Part shown: piece by piece, positions 60,844 to 64,000 of the stretch
How positions within the stretch are numbered: the first letter of the stretch is position 1
How the letters are laid out: the number at the start of each line of letters is the position of its first letter
Source: Paraplanobispora takensis
GTDB taxonomy: Bacteria > Actinomycetota > Actinomycetes > Streptosporangiales > Streptosporangiaceae
Length of the DNA stretch: 64,000 bases
Assembly: GCF_016863195.1 (NCBI RefSeq)
Contig: NZ_BOOK01000037.1
Location: 1 to 64,000, forward strand
Reading direction: 5' to 3'
Position numbers and translations under genes: made by a program
The notes under the pieces: model-generated
Told to the model about the DNA's origin: nothing
Seen by the model: only the letters and a program-made list of their open reading frames with translations
Databases searched by the model: none

Positions 60844-60954
60844 GTGGACATGGATCTTTTCGCCGAGGAGATCAGCGACGACGAGCTCTATCTCTACCAG
60901 CTCGACGAGACCGCGCTGCTGGCGTCCATGAGCACCGCGAGCACGCTGTCCTGA
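60844..60954 (+). CDS. RiPP precursor-like peptide 2, cysteine-free
   Basis: A 36-residue peptide from GTG 60844, which has AGGAGAG 6 bases upstream (ATG 60850 would give 34 residues). The leader part is clearly related to its neighbours: DLFAEEI then SDDELYLYQLDETALLASM. It ends with STASTLS, so the core is only about 7 residues, has no cysteine and lacks the GSASCP motif. It could be a short Ser/Thr substrate, a leader-only regulatory peptide or a decayed copy. It lies in the correct strand and spacing between precursors 1 and 3. Confidence 0.6.
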   Translation: MDMDLFAEEISDDELYLYQLDETALLASMSTASTLS

Positions 60955-61052
60955 ACGTCGTCCTGCCGCTGCCCGCCAAGGGCGCTGCGGGGTGGACCAC
61001 CACCCGGCATTCCTCGGCAGACCGGAAAACCATCGAAGAAGGAAGAAGGATC

Positions 61053-61220
61053 ATGGAAGAGCAGAACATCGACCTGTTCGCCGAAGAGCCGGACCTCTCG
61101 GTCGAGGAGCTCGCCGACGCGAACCTGCTGGGCACCTGGAGCAGCGCCGGCTGTGCCGGTTCGGCCTCCTGCCCCGCCTCCACCGCCTCCAGCGCCTCCA
61201 GCGGCTCGTCTTTCGGCTGA
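61053..61220 (+). CDS. RiPP precursor peptide 3
   Basis: A 55-residue peptide: leader with DLFAEEP (7-13) and VEELADANLLGTW, then core. The core has SSAGCAGSASCPASTAS (30-46) and ends SSASSGSSFG. It has two cysteines (C34, C40), both able to form thiazoles, and is otherwise Ser/Ala/Gly rich. ATG at 61053 with GAAGGAAG upstream. Its GSASCPASTAS block matches precursors 1 and 4. Confidence 0.85.
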   Translation: MEEQNIDLFAEEPDLSVEELADANLLGTWSSAGCAGSASCPASTASSASSGSSFG

Positions 61221-61238
61221 TCGGACAGGAGAACACAG

Positions 61239-61424
61239 ATGAGTGACGACAAGACCCCGAAGGACCGGATCGACCTGGCGGCCGAGGACCTGGGCGCCGA
61301 GGAACTGGACGAGGTGACCTCGGCGGGCTTCACCACCGCCAACACCGCGTTCACCGGCGGCACCGCGAGCTGCCCCGGCTCCTCGGCCTCCACCGCCTCC
61401 ACCTTCTCCAGCAGCGGCGGCTGA
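61239..61424 (+). CDS. RiPP precursor peptide 4
   Basis: A 61-residue peptide: leader with DLAAEDL (12-18) and GAEELDEVTSAGF, then core GTASCPGSSAS (41-51) and the tail TASTFSSSGG. One cysteine, C45. ATG at 61239 has AGGAGA 6 bases upstream. It is the last of the four tandem precursors and is followed by a 12-base stem-loop. Confidence 0.85.
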   Translation: MSDDKTPKDRIDLAAEDLGAEELDEVTSAGFTTANTAFTGGTASCPGSSASTASTFSSSGG

Positions 61425-61457
61425 TCGGCCGGGTAACGCAGGCCCAGTAACGCAGCA

Positions 61458-61487
61458 GTGCCGGGACCTCACCACAGGTCCCGGCAC
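61458..61487 (+). terminator. Stem-loop after the precursor genes
   Basis: Perfect 12-base arms at 61458-61469 and 61476-61487 with loop CACCAC, 33 bases after precursor 4. No T-tract. It could terminate most transcripts so that precursor mRNA exceeds enzyme mRNA, or stabilise the precursor mRNA end. A further inverted repeat TGTCGAG/CTCGACA (61524-61530, 61546-61552) follows. Confidence 0.6.
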
Positions 61488-61572
61488 ATGCGACGCAAGG
61501 CGGCCCGGCTGTCGTCCCAAACCTGTCGAGCGTGAAGGCAGCACTCTCGACACGAGACCAGAAAGGCGCATT

Positions 61573-62739
61573 ATGCGATCCGCCACCCAGGATACCTCCG
61601 CCGACCCGGCGCAGGCAGGCCGAACCGCAGCGCAGGGCTCGGCCGCCTCGGAAGCCGACTGGATGACATCCGTCCCGCTGCAGCTCAGGCCGGACGTCGA
61701 GGTCATCACCGGCATCGATGACAGACCCCTGCTCTACAACACCAGCACCGGGCGCTATCTCGCGCTCACCCCCTCCGGCGTCCGCCTGCTCGACCTGCTC
61801 GACGGCAGCCGTACCGGCGAGACCATCGTCAGCCAGCTCTCCGACCACCGCCCCGACCCCGCGTCCGCCCGCGACCGGGTCGGCGCCTTCCTCGGCGACC
61901 TGCGGCAGGCGGGCGTGCTCACCGTCGAGCCCCCCGCCCAGGACCGCGGGTCCCGCATCATGCGCTTCTCGCTGCGCGAGCACATGCCCCGTCTCAAGCT
62001 GACCGGCCGCGTCGAGCACGTCATGGAGCCGATCGCCGCCCTGTTGCGCAAGGCCCCCGCCCGGGCGCTGAGCGCCGCGGTCGTGGCGATCGTGCTGGCG
62101 AGCATGGGCGTCGGCCTCTACGCGCTGCTGAACCCCGCCGGCCACGCCTACCCCGCGCTGTGGTGGGTGGCCATGCCGATCCTGATCCTGCAGGTGGTCG
62201 TCCACGAGGCCGCGCACGCCCTGGTCTGCCAGTATCTGCGCGCCCCGATCAGGGAGGCGGGCGTCGGCCTGATGCTCTACTTCATGCCGGTGGCCTACGT
62301 CGACAGGACCGACGCCTACCGCATCAGGAGCCGCGGCGGCCGGGTGATGATCGCCCTCGCCGGCCCCTTCAGCGACCAGATCTGGTACGGCGTCACCGGA
62401 GTCGTGGCGCTGACCGTCGGGGGACAGGTCGGTGACATCGCCTACGTGCTGCTGGTGCTGCAGACCCTGCTGACCGTGGTCAACCTCAACCCGCTGCTGC
62501 CCTCCGACGGCTACCACGCCATCGCGGCGGCGACCGGGGCGGTCAACCTCCGCGGCAGGGCCTTCGCCTACCTGGCCCACGTGGTGCTGCGCTCGCCGCT
62601 GCCCTCCAGCATGCACGCGCTGACCGGCTGGAAGCGGGCCGGATACCTGCTCTTCGGCGCACTGTGCTTCCTGTACGCGGCGGGGCTGGCCGTACTGGTC
62701 CTGAAGAACCTGTGGGGCATGGTGGGGGGGCTGTTCTGA
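61573..62739 (+). CDS. PqqD-like RRE fused to M50-type membrane metalloprotease
   Basis: A 388-residue protein. Residues about 35-120 resemble a PqqD/RRE leader-binding domain (LLYNTSTGRYLALTPSGVRLLDLLDG). Several membrane segments follow, including ALSAAVVAIVLASMGVGLYALL. The zinc-protease site HEAAH is at 211-215, and the third ligand lies in NLNPLLPSDGYH (D312), the site-2-protease arrangement. Relatives occur in RiPP clusters and may cut leaders at the membrane. In this cluster it is the best candidate for the leader peptidase. Its stop overlaps the next ATG by one base. Confidence 0.82.
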   Translation: MRSATQDTSADPAQAGRTAAQGSAASEADWMTSVPLQLRPDVEVITGIDDRPLLYNTSTGRYLALTPSGVRLLDLLDGSRTGETIVSQLSDHRPDPASARDRVGAFLGDLRQAGVLTVEPPAQDRGSRIMRFSLREHMPRLKLTGRVEHVMEPIAALLRKAPARALSAAVVAIVLASMGVGLYALLNPAGHAYPALWWVAMPILILQVVVHEAAHALVCQYLRAPIREAGVGLMLYFMPVAYVDRTDAYRIRSRGGRVMIALAGPFSDQIWYGVTGVVALTVGGQVGDIAYVLLVLQTLLTVVNLNPLLPSDGYHAIAAATGAVNLRGRAFAYLAHVVLRSPLPSSMHALTGWKRAGYLLFGALCFLYAAGLAVLVLKNLWGMVGGLF

Positions 62740-64000
62740 TGACGGCGACCCTGCCTTTCCCGGGGCCCCTCTCCGGATCCCTCCCGGAACTCTCCCCGGC
62801 CCCGCCGGACATCGAGATCTCGGACATGCGGATCGACCGGGTGGGGGGCCTGCCCGCCGACGCGGCCGACCTCGACCTGGTGGAGACCGGCCGCCTGCTG
62901 GACGCCGTGGCCACCTCCGAGGCGTTCCTGGCCGAGCTGGCCGACCCGGTCAGCGACATCCTCTACCGGCTGGTCCCGGCCCTGGACCACGATCCCGCGC
63001 TCCGCCGCCTGGTGCTGAAGGTCAGGCGCTCCACCCACAGCGACAAGGCGCTGCGGGTGGCCGAGGAGGACCTCGACCGCATCGCCGGCGCGCTGGAGGA
63101 CGAGGAGGCCCGGGCCTTCCGCCGCTGGAGCTCGGCCGCCCTGACCCGGACCGCGCTGCTGGAGCGGCTGCCCGCCGGATACGCGGGGGAGACCGAGGAG
63201 ACCGGACGGCGGCTGGGCGCGCTGCTGGCCGAGCCCGCCCTCGCGACCGGGATCGCGCACGCCAGCGCCGACCTGCTCAAGCACGTCGACGTCGGCGGCC
63301 TGCACCCCGGCGGCAAGGCGGCCCGCTCGATCCTGTCCTACGCCGCCAGGGCCGCGCGCAAGACCAGCCCCTTCTCCACCTTCACCGGCATCGGCCTGTA
63401 CGGCAGGCCCAGCGGCGGCCGGAGCAACACCGCCCTGTCCCAGACCCACGTCTTCGCCTGGCTGCAGGCCCTGGTCCGCGACGAGCGGCTGGTCACCGCC
63501 TTCGAGCTGGAGCCGCTGAACGCGGTCCGGACGATCGACGGCGAGCCGCGGAGCCTGGCCTCGGCCTACCGGATGGGCGACGGCTTCGCCTGGCGGACCG
63601 ACGAGCTGGTGGACGTCACCGCCTACCGCTCCATCATCCGGTCGCTGGCCGGGATCGGCCGGGCGGGCGCCGCCGAGTACATGATCAGGCTGGGCGGCGA
63701 GGACCCCTTCGCCGCGCTGCAGCGGCTGCTGGACGCCGGCATGCTGCGCGTGGTCGCCCCGTGGTCGCGCGGCGACCGGGCCCCGCTGCTGGCCCTGGCC
63801 GAGAGCGTGCGCCGGGTGGGCACCGAGTACGCCGCGGCCACCGCCCGCACCCTGCGGGAGCTGCACGCCGACGCCGTCGCGCTGGCCGGCCAGGACGGCG
63901 GGCGGCGGGTGCGGACGCTGGAGTCGATGACGGAGCGGGCCGCCGCCGGCCTGGAGAGGCTCGGCGTCGCCGGGGACCGGACGGGCTTCGCCGTCTACGA
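62739..64000 (+). CDS. LanB-type dehydratase, N-terminal part (cut by window end)
   Basis: The first 420 residues of a lantibiotic-type dehydratase (tRNA-Glu-dependent). Recognisable is the N-terminal domain pattern with ARKTSPFSTFTGIGLYG (K208 to about 222), where the K-x-SPFS(T/R)F motif of LanB proteins lies, followed by a long mixed region. These enzymes glutamylate Ser/Thr and eliminate glutamate to give Dha/Dhb; in thiopeptide and goadsporin-type clusters the two activities are often split into two genes. Whether this gene is full-length or split cannot be seen. The ATG overlaps the M50 stop by one base. Confidence 0.85.
   Translation, partial: MTATLPFPGPLSGSLPELSPAPPDIEISDMRIDRVGGLPADAADLDLVETGRLLDAVATSEAFLAELADPVSDILYRLVPALDHDPALRRLVLKVRRSTHSDKALRVAEEDLDRIAGALEDEEARAFRRWSSAALTRTALLERLPAGYAGETEETGRRLGALLAEPALATGIAHASADLLKHVDVGGLHPGGKAARSILSYAARAARKTSPFSTFTGIGLYGRPSGGRSNTALSQTHVFAWLQALVRDERLVTAFELEPLNAVRTIDGEPRSLASAYRMGDGFAWRTDELVDVTAYRSIIRSLAGIGRAGAAEYMIRLGGEDPFAALQRLLDAGMLRVVAPWSRGDRAPLLALAESVRRVGTEYAAATARTLRELHADAVALAGQDGGRRVRTLESMTERAAAGLERLGVAGDRTGFAVY

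Noticed and set aside
60952-61030. Read-through or frameshift extension of precursor 2 (after the TGA the frame gives TSSCRCP)
   Set aside because: The extension soon becomes basic and proline-rich, overlaps the next ribosome binding site and does not resemble the shared core. Probably chance.

Overview
The window is high-GC actinobacterial chromosome. GTG starts are frequent, genes overlap by ATGA or GTGA, and coding regions are strongly G/C at third positions. Protein families and gene order fit the Streptosporangiales (Streptosporangium-like); that assignment is an inference from style and content, not a database match. No tRNA, rRNA, insertion sequence or CRISPR array was seen.

Bases 1-36,000 are the core transcription and translation region: rpoB tail and rpoC; rpsL-rpsG-fusA-tuf; the S10 cluster (rpsJ to rpsQ); the spc cluster (rplN to rplO, secY, adk, map); the alpha cluster (infA, rpmJ, rpsM, rpsK, rpsD, rpoA, rplQ, truA); then rplM-rpsI-glmM. 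Strong stem-loops punctuate nearly every unusually wide gap. Two sets of non-ribosomal genes interrupt the order. Between map and infA lie a DUF1707 membrane protein, an aromatic-rich secreted protein and an 18-bp tandem repeat array. Between truA and rplM, on the minus strand, lie two paralogous proline-rich membrane proteins and a CAP-domain protein.

Bases 36,000-54,200 are mixed housekeeping and envelope genes: a four-gene operon of two ABC-2-type transporters, coaA, a Tat-exported PhoX-like protein, three secreted minus-strand proteins (unknown, cyclophilin, Cu/Zn SOD), a DHFR-like reductase, an odd zinc-ribbon/ECF-sigma fusion, then acpS, nnr, alr, an alpha/beta hydrolase and tsaE. A lipoprotein/sortase pair follows, preceded by a DasR-like palindrome.

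Bases about 54,300-64,000 (cut by the window end) are the most interesting part: a RiPP gene cluster combining azole-forming and dehydroamino-acid-forming machinery. In order it encodes an ABC exporter, a YcaO cyclodehydratase, a small zinc E1-like protein, an RRE/E1-like/SagB fusion, a second SagB-like protein, four tandem short precursor peptides, a PqqD-M50 membrane metalloprotease fusion and the start of a LanB-type dehydratase. Three precursors share a G-[ST]-A-S-C-P-[AG]-S-[ST]-A-S core; the fourth ends in a short cysteine-free tail. The two SagB-like proteins each lack motifs the other keeps, which suggests a heteromeric dehydrogenase. The likely product is a Ser/Thr-rich peptide carrying thiazole(s) and dehydroalanines, either thiopeptide-like or a linear goadsporin-like peptide; the deciding genes lie beyond the window.
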